DNA of 64,000 bases from Triplophysa rosa (taxonomy: Eukaryota > Chordata > Actinopteri > Cypriniformes > Nemacheilidae). This document shows positions 36,736 to 48,706 of this stretch, piece by piece. The notes under the pieces are model-generated. The model searched no databases and was not told the origin of the DNA. It saw only the letters and a program-made list of their open reading frames with translations. Each line of letters opens with the position of its first letter. Position 1 is the stretch's first letter. Position numbers and translations under genes: made by a program. Location: assembly GCF_024868665.1 (NCBI RefSeq), contig NC_079902.1, forward strand, positions 17,599,450 through 17,663,449. The letters are read 5' to 3'.

Positions 36736-39700
36736 TGTGTGCTCTCAGGAAGGGCCAGATCTTTAGAGAGCCAGAAATGGCGGCACAGGAAGAGGTGTAG
36801 GCCTTTATGAGGAGATGGTTTGGGTGTGGCCGTGTTTTAAACAAAGGCAGAACAATAGTAAACCAAACATATTTGACTTTTATCAAACATTATATATTTT
36901 CTTCTTTGTTCTTTATTTATTTCGATTGCACACGCACTCCTTTTCCTTATATTTGCGGCAGAATTACATTCTCACACATGAAAGCCATTTTTTGACAAGT
37001 GTGAATTGAGCAGGTAATTGTATATTTCTTTTTTGCCCTCTGCTTTTAGCATGTCTCATTTTTCAGTGCTGCCAGGCTCTCTTTGTTTCCATTAGTAAGA
37101 ATTGCATTATAGGCCCCATTATCACATACTGGGCAAGACAGCACCCGAGAGGACTATGCACTTTTCTCTCTCTCTCACACACACATAAACACACGTCTAT
37201 ATGTACAAGGTGAGCCTTGTAAGCTAAGACAACGGTAATTGCCTTCAACAAAATACATCACAGTTTATTAAAGAGTGCATAAGAGTTTACTGTTTGTACA
37301 GTTTAACCTTAAAATAAAAGTTTATTTTTGATTTGCTAAAGTCTGCAATTGTAATCATGCTTGTATTATTAAAACAGTGTGAGCAATGTGGTGACAGATT
37401 ATGAGATTGACATATATGCCAACATCTGTCAGTCTTAACTGGTGTGGTATTATTTTGTGCCATGGACCAGTTTGAGCAAGTTGCATTTACAAATGTGGTG
37501 ACATAAAACATTGCAAAAATAATATGTTTTAAAAATATTGTCAGAAAGACAAAGTAAATAAAATAACATTAATTATCAGTAAAAAAGAACATGCAACATT
37601 GGACTAATTATTTCTCTTAATGAAATTTATTGGACTTGAATTAACAGTAATTGGTAAAAAGCTGGGCTAGTACTTTCTTAAGTTGCTGCTGTGACCAGCA
37701 CTTGAAGGTTTAATGGCTTTGTGTCTGTGGGAGCAAGAGGACCCAGTAATGATGCTTTAGTAATGAAACACTATTCACCCTCAGTTTTTTATGTTCGGTA
37801 GGGGCTTAAATTTAAAACTCTCCTGCTTGATAACTCAATCCTCGGCTCTTATCTATCACTGTGGGCTGAGATTTAGCACAGGGGTGGGGCTGTGTGTTTT
37901 TCAGTGTAGGCTGGCTATAAACTGCACTCTTAGTCACGGTTAGAGTTTGGGGTTAGTTTCTGTATATCCACTTTAGATATGGTTATTAAAATCACATATT
38001 TCACAGAGCTGTAATAAAAAATGCGGCACGTGCATTTAAGTTCTCCTAAAAGAACAAACCTTTCACACAGATGTCTTTCGAAAATGTCTTGATTAAGAAG
38101 TATCCACGCCATTAATCTCGACTCTCTCTTACGAAATGTGATTTTGCCTACATTATTTCCATAGTTTGGCCTTCGCGGCACCGGCGATGGATGTGGAAGC
38201 ATCCATTTAGCAGTACACTGTGCTCCGATAAGAGCATGGGTGCCGTAGTTTAACGTGAGCTACTGCCTGTTAAGTAAGATTGAGGGCAAGTGCTTTGAGC
38301 AGAGATTGCTTTCGGGAACAGGGCGTTTTGTCTACTAAACAGCAGTCTGGATTTATTCCTTACATATTCATGCATTTTTTATTAATGGCTAGCCAGGGAA
38401 CACTTGGGCTCTCCCATAAACTATTCCAGCTTGATGAATGTACATATGGATTTGAAAAAAATCTAAGTGATACATCTCCAAATAACAGCAAGGCTGGGTT
38501 AATGTTAGCTTGTATGTCACTCAAATTCAAAACTCTCTTTACTGCCGGAAGGAAATCCCTTCTCAAAGGATCGGTCTAGTCACATTCTTTTTGTTTGTTT
38601 GTTTTTATGGATCTAACTGATTTATTGCTTGCCCCTGACAAAACAAGTCAGCGGTGAGCTGCCATAGCTCACAACTTTACTGTAAAGTCTTCAATACTTC
38701 AGACTTTGTTTTATGATTTTATGATCGTCAGGTGTGAGTGGCAGGAATTGTATGGGTTTTACCAAATATTCTGTTTATAGGTGGCAAAGAACTCACCTAG
38801 ATGTGGTATTAGCTTTGGCCTCTTGCAAACTACAGAGATACAGCAGTTTTGAATGAGGGAAAAGTGTTTTGAGGACTGCTGCAGTGCTGTCCATTACAGA
38901 AAACAAATGGTGATTACTCCACAGAGGTCGAGAGCTGAACTTCTAAGGTTATGGAAGAGGAACGTGTGTTGGGTTTTAGTCACATGCATAGAAACAATCA
39001 CCAAGCAATCTCACACAAAATTACCCAACTGTCCAAATCGGAGGCAGAAGCAGAAGAATCGTCATGGCAACAACAAACTGAATTCCCCACTTTCAGGGCC
39101 GACCCTCGAGACCGCCGTGTATGTTTGTGCTTTACCAGATACTTTTCTAGTAAAATCACTGAGGGGACAGTGATTGAAGGATGAACTGTGGTTCACTGAT
39201 AATGTTGTTTATTTACTATGTGCTATTTGTGTTGTTTTAGCTCACTAAAGGAATTATGCAAATCAGGAAACAATGCAGACATGCCAAAAATGTGCTGAAC
39301 TCAAATTGTATGATGCACTTGCCCATTTTGCAGAGCTGGTTTGAATGCCCTGGATACAGCAGACTGATCTAGTCTATAAACTGCCAAAAGTGTGCTTAAC
39401 TACACTGCACAATTGGATATGTGCCCCATTACAATGCTCATTTCCAGCAGGTGATGATTTATGGCTGCCATCATTAATAGACAATATCCAAACATTTCTG
39501 TTAAATGAATTTCAGTTTACCATCTGCTTTATGTGGGCAGTGATAACACAACTGTTCAGTTTTACTGAAAGTTTTTTATAAACTCTTTAGTTAAATGTAC
39601 ACTATTTGGTTATTGCGACCAGTTTGTACTGTTTCAATTTTATGCAAATATAAAACAATCATTTAAATTGGAATTTGAAGAACTGTTGTCACTAATTCAC

Positions 39701-42700
39701 AGAATGAAACAAAAATGATCATTTAACTTAAACACCTAAATTGAGAAAAAAGGAAAATTATTTTGGTCGGTCTCTTAATTTTTCCACAACTGTAGTCTGA
39801 AAAACACACTGCGCTCAACAATCAAAACGACAAATAAAAAGTTACTTTCTACTTGCTGCCTGGCCTGTGTTTGAAGTTCACTTCAACATTTTTGTTGAAG
39901 CACCAGGCTTTTCCTTGCAGATTTGTCCATTTATTTGTTGTCATACACAATTTACAACCGGCTCGCTTTTGGTTGTTTGCGTTTGTCCACAGACTTGCTG
40001 GACGGCGGTGTGTGTGCGTGCCCTGTCGCCTGTGTTGATTTTTGGCTGGATTAGCTGCCTGTTGCCTGCCTGCAGTGAAATACTGAGGATGGGGAGGGGG
40101 TCCGGCTCTAGTCCAGTGAAGTCCTGAGACGTGGCTGTTAAATGACATCTGTTGTGTTTTTCCTGCGGTATCGACCCGCTATGTCCCATTCGATCTCTGA
40201 TATTTGCCTCTTTAGACTGCTCACTGTGCAGTATTGTGGTCACTCTGCCTACGCTGTGCTGGCGAAAAAAGTTCCTAACACCTCCTCCACCCTCTTTTTG
40301 ACTCCCCACAGGTTTGTGAAAGGTCAGCTCTCCACCTCATGACAAGACCTCAATAAAACAATGTACTACATATTAAATCACAGTTGAAATCAGACAATTC
40401 TTTTTCTTGAATGTAAATGTTTTTCTGCTGTGTAAGATAAAGTGCACGAAACAGTAAATGTTAGATATTCAGTCAGAAAAGGGTAAATATTGTCTTTTAT
40501 TTTTCATAACTCCCCAATTTTTCCTGCAGCACCAGCCAGATACACAGAGGTATAAATGTCAAGGAGTGCCATGTAAACACCACTGCAGGGCCCTTTGAAG
40601 CCTTCTTGTCTTATTTCTTCTGTCATTCTCTATTCTCATATCTCGTTCTCTCATAACTTGTTTGTTCAGGGGCCATAGGACCTTTCCACATTGGCCTTTG
40701 TTTGCTCAAACTAGGTATTCTTACTGCAATATAACAATCTCAGAGCCGACTGCACTGTCCTGTCCTTTGGGGGAGCTATAGAGAGATGGAGAGAGGGTAA
40801 GCGGTGTCCATCCATCACGCTGAAAAATGGTAGAGGTCATAGAACGTCGTTTACCATTTCTCATATTTTAGTGCTGCTGTGGCTTATGCCTTTGAAAAAG
40901 CATTTTTATCTATAAAATGTCAATCAGAAGGATGTCTGTATTTCCTGTCTGACAGCTTGTTATCAGGGAAGCTCTGACAGGGACAGGTTTTTTTTATCTG
41001 AGACCGGCCTTTACACAGCACTAACAACAAATTTATGAAACAGTTCCAGCACTTTTGTGTGCATCACTAATCACCTGCAGTCCAATCTGTTAGAGCGTCA
41101 CGCCATGCATATTTAAATGAATACATTGCCATTCTCTTCAGGTCAAACATGCTTCCTTTCTGTGTAAATTAGGTTTATTATAAATTGTGCCTTATTTACA
41201 TAAGTCACTTATTTACATTTGCCTGCCGTAATTAACGTCGCACCGTTACCACCCGCAGAAAGCAGGTGGTACACTGAATTTAGTTTTTTCAAGGTGTTTC
41301 TGTACGGATTCTAGGCAGCAGTAATTCATCAGTTGGTTATCAAATGATGGAGAGCACCGTTACAGCCGGGTATATACTGTTTACGGATGCACGGTATAGA
41401 CAATTTTGGCATTTTAAAGAGCTGATTCAGATGTTTGCATCACAGCGGTGGAGCAATGCTTTACGGTCCTGGTAAAGTATGACAGATTATCTGCAAGAAC
41501 TGATCTGCAACATTCAGTGAAATATGCTGTGTGTATTGTGTTCAACACTGCTTGTTTGGGTGTGTTTGCATCGTTAGAGAACTGAGAAAATGAGAACTGC
41601 GTCGGGCTGAAACTAGCAACAACGCCTGGTGTACGATAGGGCCCCTAGTCCTACTATGCAATGGAATTTTACATTTAAGAAAAATAGTGAGCTCATCAAA
41701 ACTAAAATAACACGAAAATGAAATAACACAATAATGATGTTCTAAACAAATCTCAACTACAACAAAAAAATCAAACTTGTATTTTAGCATCTTCAGTGTA
41801 GTCACATTTGCCCTAGACATTCTTTGCATTTTATCAAGAAGCTTCTTGCAGTTTCACCCTGAGATGTTTTTTTAAACAATATTGAAGTACTTCCCATCTA
41901 TTCTGGGCTCTTACTGGATACTCTTCTTTCATACTGTACATAATTATATATTTCAATATATATATATATTTACACAATTATATATTTGTCTACGAAACAA
42001 ATTACAGACAATTAAATATACACCTTCAGTTAAAAACCTTTTAAAGATAATGAGATTTTTTTTAAGAAAATTAACTCAAGTGTATAAAAACATTTGACCT
42101 GTAGTGCATTTATTTATTGTATAAAACTAACATTTTATTTTAATGCAATTAATACACAGCATCCTCTATGAATATATTAGTTATTATATATATTATAATA
42201 TATTATAATATTATTACATTGTTTTGTCACAGATAGACAGCTTTTCCATCAAGAATAGCAGATGGTGTCTCCAAGTGGCAGCCGTCTGTATGATTTTTAT
42301 TAAGACCTGGAATGGTGCCTTCCAAGATCACCTCAAGACTTTGTAATGACATAATGCATATTTTAATGAAATTGAAACGTCAAACAAATGCATAGTCAGA
42401 CAGACATAATAAACAGTGATGTGTTGGTACTGTGGGCCGGTCTCAGGAAGCTCCTTCCACAATATTTTTGAATGTGCAAGAAAAACATTGTTAAATGTTT
42501 GTGATACGTGAGAAAATCCTATTACTGTTCTGAGCATTTCACCTACTTTATATTTATGGCTGTCTCGTCCCGTTCTTTGAAATCTCCTTAATAATTTGTA
42601 CTTTAGTACATTTTTTGGCTCTTGTATGCTTTTCTTCGTGATTGCTCTGTCTCTGCTTTCAAACAGATGGCATCTGCTGTAGTTGTATTTGACACACAGT

Positions 42701-43093
42701 TAATACAGCAGATGAATCTGCTCGAGCACATACAGTACACTCATACTGAAGCCCAGAGCAACAGATCTCAAAATGGACCGTCCAAAACATCTCAGCACGT
42801 TTGTACCGTAGGCTGTGAGTTTGAAGAGCGAAAGTAAAAAAATCAGGGAATTATTGATCATCCGTCTAAATCAAGGACAAATAGCAAGTTAACAAAACAT
42901 GACTGTAATCATGTTAGCATAACGTCTCAAGGATAATGATACGGTTATTCTTTAAAGGAAATAAATTATTTCTAGCCACTGTGATAATATTTTGTTGTTT
43001 CTTAATATGGAGAGTCAACTGTAAACCATTCTTAGGTTAATTAGTGTTTTGGAAGCCTGCTGGAATACTGATTTGGGTTAGTGCTAGTGCAGA
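36736..43093. other. Non-coding stretch, candidate block 41060-41290
   Basis: No gene was seen. Frames of up to 122 codons (39941-40309 minus) have no motif. A short run of CT and CA lies near 37163-37187 and AT-only runs near 41940-41975 and 42178-42215. Positions 41060-41290 contain GCATATTTAAATGAATACAT, TTTACATAAGTCACTTATTT and CCGTAATTAACG without repeats, a candidate regulatory block. Confidence 0.4.
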
Positions 43094-43141
43094 AACGTCT
43101 TGGTTACGGATGTAACCTAAGTTCACTGATGGAGGGAACGA

Positions 43142-43307
43142 GACGTTGTGTCGAGCCAACAGATGGGTTCGCTCTTGAGAACCTATCAACTTCTGACTAG
43201 TTTAGAAAAGGCCAATGAAATTGGCGAATGAAATTTGCATGCCAGACTCCGTCCCCGGATATCCGGGTATAAAAGGGAGACGGCGTGCTGCATTCATTCA
43301 CCTTTTG
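43142..43307 (+). repeat. DIRS copy A inverted terminal repeat, left
   Basis: 166 bp that are the reverse complement of 48541-48706 with only 3 mismatches by eye. It contains a perfect palindrome CCGGATATCCGG (43255-43266) one base before TATAAAAG (43268-43275). Positions 43094-43141 outside it are the unique outer end. Confidence 0.92.
43268..43275 (+). promoter_or_regulatory. TATA box, antisense-directed, in left ITR of DIRS A
   Basis: TATAAAAG on the plus strand directly after a 12-bp palindrome. Because the element's genes run on the minus strand, this copy would fire inward and antisense to the recombinase. Confidence 0.55.
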
Positions 43308-43368
43308 GTCTGAGGAGCCTGAGCATCCCTCGACCGCTGCGGTGGGCGGCCAGCCTTGTGGCAAGAAG

Positions 43369-43473
43369 GACACAACATCTCGTTCCCTCCATCAGGGAAC
43401 TGAGGTTACATCCGTAACCAAGACGTTCCCTTTCTGTCGGTCTCTCGACGTTGTGTCGAGCCGACAGATGGGG
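43369..43473. repeat. Internal complementary region of DIRS copy A
   Basis: Its first part is the reverse complement of the left outer end (43094-43150) and its second part is the reverse complement of the right outer end (48680-48728), joined at a single GTT (43425-43427). This is the DIRS feature thought to template closure of the circular cDNA intermediate. It contains three inverted repeats: GTTCCCT/AGGGAAC (43382-43400), GGTTAC/GTAACC (43404-43419) and CTGTCGG..CTCGAC/GTCGAG..CCGACAG (43434-43467). Confidence 0.9.
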
Positions 43474-44118
43474 TTCCTATGGAAAACTCCACAGCGCTGT
43501 GCCGCATCACAATCTCCAGTGGAGCGACGCTGACTGACCTGGGCGAGTCAGACGAGCGCTAGCGCGAAATTGTAACTGTCCAGTGGAGAGGTAGGGGGTC
43601 CCAGAGCTTTTGAAGAAAAGGTGGGAGGCCCCTGCCACCAGCCGTCACGGGCGGAGGCCTTGATTCTCTTACAGCGAGAAGCCGCCCGGCACCGTAAGGG
43701 CCACTGGGTAAGCATTATTCCCCCCTGGGGGAAAAACCCTACAGAGACCACTACCTCCGTAGGGAGGAATTAGTGGAGACACCAACATGGTCTCACCATC
43801 AGGGGAGAACTCATGGGAAAATGTGCGGACTGAAGGAGTTAACCGCAAGGTGGGAGTCCACCTAGGGAGGTCATGGGTTACCGAGGTGGGAACCATTCAT
43901 GAAGATACATCAGACGGAACCGCCCACTGGGGGGGTTACCACGTCTGGAGCACTAGGTCCGGTTAGAGCTACGTGGTAGATAACTCAACTGTTCCCCGGC
44001 CTAAGGGGGCAGGGCTGCTTTCCCCAGTGGGGAAAGAAGGGAGGCGTAAATAGCCGCTGACCCACCTAAGGAAGGGGGGAATGGCTTTCGCATGCGTACG
44101 CCCTACCGGCTGCCGGTC

Positions 44119-45068
44119 CTACATGTTTCCTTGCAGGATGCGGGCTGACACCGGTTCCACGCATAGGTTGTACAACCTCGCGAAGGTGATGGGCGTAGCC
44201 CAACCCCGCAGTTCTGCAGATGTCTGCCAGAGAGGCGCCCTGAGCCAGTGCCCATGAGGAGTGTGCCTCACTCCTAACGGGCAGGGGCGATCTTGAGATC
44301 GGTATGCCGTAGCGACGGCATCCACGATCCAGTGTGCCAGCCTCTGTTTGGAGACAGCCCTCCCCTTCTGCTGACCTCCAAAACAGACAAAGAGCTGCTC
44401 AGAGCTTCTGAAGCTCTGCGTGCGGTCCAAGCAGAGGCACAGTGCGCGTACTGGACACAACACGGATGGGGTTGGGTCTTCCTCCCCAGTGGGGAGCGTC
44501 TGCAGGTTCACCACCTGGTCTCTAGGGGAGTGGTGGGAACTTTGTGCACGTAGCCGGGCCGGGGTCTCAGGATAACGTGAGAATCACCGAGCCCGAGTTC
44601 TAGGCAATCTGTGGACACGGAGGGTGCTTGTAGGTCCCCTACCCTCTTGGAGGTGAGCGCCATCAGGAGAGCCGTCTTTATCGAGAGGTGAGAAAGAGCG
44701 GCAGCTTCGAGGTCGCAAGAGGGTACGGGGCGCGGATGAGGTGGTCGCCTTCTCGCGCCCCTTAGGAACCTAATGACCAGGTCACGCTGTCCCAGAGGCT
44801 TCCCAGCAACTGGGTCATGATGAGTGGCCGTAGCGGCTACATACACTCCCAGTGAGGAGGGGGGAGAGGTTACCCTCCAGTCTCTCTTGAGGAAGGGACA
44901 GCACGTTCCCGATCGAGCAACTCCGTGGGTCTTCTCTTCAAGAAGAGCACCAGGACGAGAAGAGGCACCACTTATGGGCGTATAGCCGCCTAGTGGCCGA
45001 GGCCCTAGCCTGAGTGATGTCCCAACCACGCAGGGGCCACTCAGGATCTTCTCGTCCCGTCCAGACAT
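44119..45068 (-). pseudogene. Tyrosine recombinase of DIRS copy A, frameshifted
   Basis: It would integrate the circular double-stranded cDNA. The first frame (45068-44508) includes the segment KTALLMALTSKRVGDL with the expected catalytic Arg (about residue 142) and ends in a premature stop. The second frame (44514-44119) continues the recombinase core with FVCFGGQQKGRAVSKQRL and the C-terminal FARLYNL segment holding the nucleophile Tyr. The intact relative in copy B (60419-61000) shows where frames are lost. Near the HxxR box the frame is locally shifted here, so the second catalytic Arg is not in register. The N-terminal core-binding domain lies upstream of the Arg segment. Non-functional as it stands. 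Confidence 0.85.
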
Positions 45069-45099
45069 GGAAGTTCCAGGGGTCTGCCCTGGGATGCCG

Positions 45100-46835
45100 T
45101 TACGTGCCCTTCCCCTGTGACAGAAGGTCCTCTGTCAGGGGAATTGGCCAGGGGGGAGTTGTTATCAGAAGCACCAGCTCTGAGAACCAAGTCCGGTTGG
45201 GCCAGTAGGGCGCAACTAGTACCACTTGATGCTCCTCTTCCCTGACCTTGCACAGGGTCTGTGCAATGCGGCTCACTGGGGGGAAGTCGTACTTCCGCTT
45301 GTCCTGCGGCCAGCTGTGCGCAAGGGCATCCGTGCCGAGGGGTGCCTCGGTCAGGGAGTACCAAAGCGGACAATGGGTGGAGTCCGGGGAGGCAACAGGT
45401 CCACCTGTGCCTGGCCGAACTGCTCCCAAATGAGCCGGACTGCGCGGGGATGGTGTCGCCACTCTCCACAAGGCGTCGACTGACGAGAGAGCGCATCGGC
45501 TGTCTGGTTCAGGACGCCTGGGATGTGTGTGGCTTGCAGGGAGCTGATCACCTGCTGACTCCAAAGGAGGAGGCGTCGGGCGAGTCGTGTTAGCTGCCGT
45601 GAGCAAACGCCACCCTGATGATTGATATACGCCACAGCAGCTGTGCTGTCCATCCGGTTGCAACCTCCTCAGTGCAAGTAGCACAGCCCACAACTCTAGG
45701 CAGTTGATATGCTAACGCAGGCGGGGGCCCGTCCACCGCCCCGACACTGCGTGCCCGTTGCACACGGCACCCCAACCCTGCAGGGAGGCATCTGTCGTCA
45801 CCACGACGTGTCTTGACACCTGCTCTAGGGGGACTCCTGTCCGAAAAAAGGTCATAGAAGACCAGGGGGTTAGGGTGCGTCGGCAGACAGGCGTGATGAC
45901 CATACACCTGCTGCCGGTGTGCCACGCTCTCCAAGGAACCCGACTTTGTAGCCAGTGTTGGAGCGGTCGCATGTGCATCAACCCGAGGGGGACCACCCCC
46001 GCCGAGGATGCCATGTATCCCAGGAGCCTCTGAAATTGTTTCAGGGGGACCGCTGACTGCCTGAGAACCTTCAGACTGGGCACGCTCTGTAGTCAGTCGC
46101 GCTGTCATGGAGACTGAGTCGAGTTCCATACCGAGAAAGAGGATGCTCTGCATTGCTTGAAAAAAGCTTGCTCTTTTCCCAGTTGACCTATAGCCCCAAC
46201 CGATCTAGGTGCCGGAGCACCAGGTCCCTGTGTGTACACAACAGATCTCGCGAGTGTGCCAAAATGAGCCAGTCGTCGAGATAGTTCAGTACCTGCACAC
46301 CTCTTTCCCTGAGGGGAAGGAGGGCGGCTTCCACGATCTTCGGGAAGACACGTGGAGACAGGGACAGACCGAAGGGGAGGACCCTGTACTGATATGCCCG
46401 CCCCTCGAAAGCGAACCGTAGGAACGGCCGATGTCGAGGGAGGATCAAGACATGAAAGTACGCGTCCTTCAGGTCGATTGCCTTGAACCAGTCCTGACAT
46501 CTGACAGACATCAGGATGCGCTTCTGCGTGATCCTCCTGAACGGCAGCTTGTGTAGGTGCTTGTTCAGGGCACGCAGATCTCGGATGGGACACAGCCCCG
46601 CCTTCCTTGGGACAATGACGTACGGGCTGTAAAACCCGCTGAACATCTCGGCTGGTAGGACGGGCTCGATCGCTCCCTTCGCCAGAAGTGTGGCAACCTC
46701 GGTCCAAAGCACGGGCGCATCCCCACCTCTGACTGAGGTAGAGAGGATGCCCCAAAACTTGGGAGGGCCCCCGGGGAGGAGATCAGCTCTGCTGTCTGAC
46801 TGAGAGTGCTGAGGGCTGGTGTTTATACTCAACAT
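45100..46835 (-). pseudogene. Reverse transcriptase-RNase H of DIRS copy A, disrupted
   Basis: It would copy the element RNA into cDNA and degrade the template. The first frame (46835-46188, 216 codons) has the RT core: SGFYSPYVIVPRK (fingers), AIDLKDAYFHV with catalytic Asp near residue 121, LPFGLSLSP near 153-161, and the active site YLDD at 185-188. A stop at 46188 ends it within the palm or thumb. Later frames give the RNase H parts: TTDASLQGWGA (first Asp) in 46083-45712, then DSTAAVAYINHQGG and NQTADALSRQ in 45653-45351. Downstream, 45693-45100 carries a further segment that fits the post-RNase H region. At least three frames are involved, so several indels have accumulated. The type of RT (YLDD, LPFGLSLSP) and the following recombinase place it with DIRS rather than Gypsy or LINE. 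Confidence 0.9.
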
Positions 46836-46881
46836 TGTGCTTCGCCATGGCGCAACGTCGAGTTGCCTTACACCGTCGTGC

Positions 46882-48369
46882 CTAGGGTGGGAGCGGCTCT
46901 AATGACCCAGAGAGAGAGGAAACTCTTTTTGAGTAAGTGGGCGCTAGCCCCTCGGAGGGGGCCAGAGGTGGTGAGACGGGGCAGGAACCGTCCCTCTCCG
47001 ATCCCCCAGCGATGGAGTGGCTGGGGTCGGGCCTGATGGTATTCTCGATCTCCCTGGGGTCCTCCCATGAGGGCCGCTTTCGCCGCGGCTGCTGATGGGG
47101 CGATGGTCTCCTCTTCGATGTCTCTTCCGGGGGGGCTGCCTGAGTGGGGGGCGCCAGAGCCGGAGGGAAGAAGACCAGGGCTGCAGTAACTTCTTTACTG
47201 TCGAGAACTGCGGCTCGACAGTATCTCCAAACAGCCCCCCCCCCTTGCGAGATGGGTGCGTCAAGAAAGTGGACCTTCTCGGCGTTACTCATCTGTGCAA
47301 GGTTCGGCCAGAGGTGTCTCTCATGGACCACAAGTGTGGACATCGCCCGACCCAGGGCCCGCGCGGTCACCTTGGTCGCCTGTAGAGCGAGGTCAGTGGC
47401 GGCGCGGAGTTCCTGCATAAGCGCTGGGTCAGTCTTACCCTCGTGGATCTCTCTCAGTGCCTTGGCCTGGCAGGAGCCATAGCGCGGAGAGAGGAGGCAG
47501 CTTGGTCCGCCGCAATGTAAGCTCTCGACACCAGAGATGCCGAGACCCCACATGCTTTGGACGGGAGTCTAGGTCGAGCCCCCCAGATGGCCGCCGCCTG
47601 CAGGCACGAGTGCACCGCGGCGGCACACTCCACCTGGGGGACATCGACGTATCCTCTAGCTGCCTCACCCTCGAGGGAAGAGAGGGTGACAGAACTTTGT
47701 TTGACGTGAACGTGCCGGAAAGGGGGCGTTCCAGGTCTTACTAAGTTCCTCATGCACTTCCGGTAAACACGGCACTGGGGGCGGGCGCGGCTTGGAGCTG
47801 CGCTCAACCGCGAGGCGCCATGTAGCCAGCCGCGAGCGCTGGGAGAGGCAGTGCGTGCACTCACGGCGGCCCAGGAAAGCATGGCTGACATTCCGACGTC
47901 CACTTCTTCCTGGGATCGACCCCCCGAGGGAGGGAGCCCAAGGAATCGTCGGAGTCGGATGGCAGCACGTCACCCCCCGATGCTGCAAGAGACATCTCAT
48001 CATCACGCATCATGTCCGAATACGTGTTTGAGGAACAAGACGGTGGGACCGTCTCCTGCGGAACGGTCAGACGAGCGAGACGAGGTGCGAACGTTCCGTG
48101 AGCCAGTGGCTGGCGGATAAACGCTCACAGTAATCCTCATATCACCCTCGCTGCTTGCCGTAGTCCTGCCATCACGGAACGGGGAGCAGACGAGGTGGTG
48201 GCTGAGTCCCGTGGGAACACAGCAACCTGTGACGCAACGTCTGAATCGTCAACCGCCCGCAGTGCGGGCAGGACGTATCCACAACGTCTGCCCCAGCGTA
48301 CTGGAAGCAGACATCGTGTCCGTCCCCCTCCTCGATGAGTGTGTTGCACCCATGAGAACAGCGGGACAT
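46882..48369 (-). pseudogene. Gag-like region of DIRS copy A, multiple frames
   Basis: This is the first coding region in sense order, presumed structural (nucleoprotein) by position. The likely start is the Met at 48369 in a 65-codon frame with paired Cys/His (SRCSHGC, HDVC, CPHCG), suggesting a zinc-binding N terminus. The frame then shifts. The segment LPEVHEELSKTWNAPF occurs in a frame at 48006-47665, a further part at 47903-47454, and the C-terminal half (KTDPALMQELRAATDLALQA to FLDAPISQGG, then a Pro/Arg-rich tail) at 47553-46882. The same segments recur at 57822-58657 in copy B, which confirms the order. There is no retroviral CCHC knuckle. Confidence 0.75.
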
Positions 48370-48540
48370 GCCACGCTGGAGAAATTTGCTCTTTTATAGA
48401 AAAAAACTCGAACACTTCTGGAACTGCCGAGACGCCCAGGGGAAGTCGCTGCAGGAACTGCACCACATCATAAGATTCCAGCAGTAATTCAGCGTAGAGA
48501 TTGAAGTCTCGAAGTCGATCAGTGTGAAGGCTCCGAAGAA

Positions 48541-48706
48541 CAAAAGGTGAATGAATGCAGCACGCCGTCTCCCTTTTATACCCGGATATCCGGGGGCGGA
48601 GTCCGGCATGCAAATTTCATTCGCCAATTTCATTGGCCTTTTCTAAACTAGTCAGAAGTTGATAGGTTCTCAAGAGCGAACCCATCTGTCGGCTCGACAC
48701 AACGTC
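48541..48706 (-). repeat. DIRS copy A inverted terminal repeat, right
   Basis: Reverse complement of 43142-43307 at 163 of 166 positions. The outer 22 bp (48707-48728) differ from the left outer end, as expected for DIRS whose two ends are unequal and both represented in the internal complementary region. Confidence 0.92.
48573..48580 (-). promoter_or_regulatory. TATA box of DIRS copy A (sense promoter)
   Basis: TATAAAAG on the minus strand, one base after the palindrome CCGGATATCCGG, about 200 bases before the probable gag Met at 48369. The likely sense promoter within the 5-prime terminal repeat. Confidence 0.6.

Noticed and set aside
39941..40309. 122-codon minus frame and overlapping plus frames
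   Set aside because: Several frames on both strands are open together, which reflects low stop density; no motif.
45226..47744. Many plus-strand frames of 60-112 codons
   Set aside because: They are antisense shadows of the GC-rich minus-strand DIRS copy A genes, with no motifs of their own.
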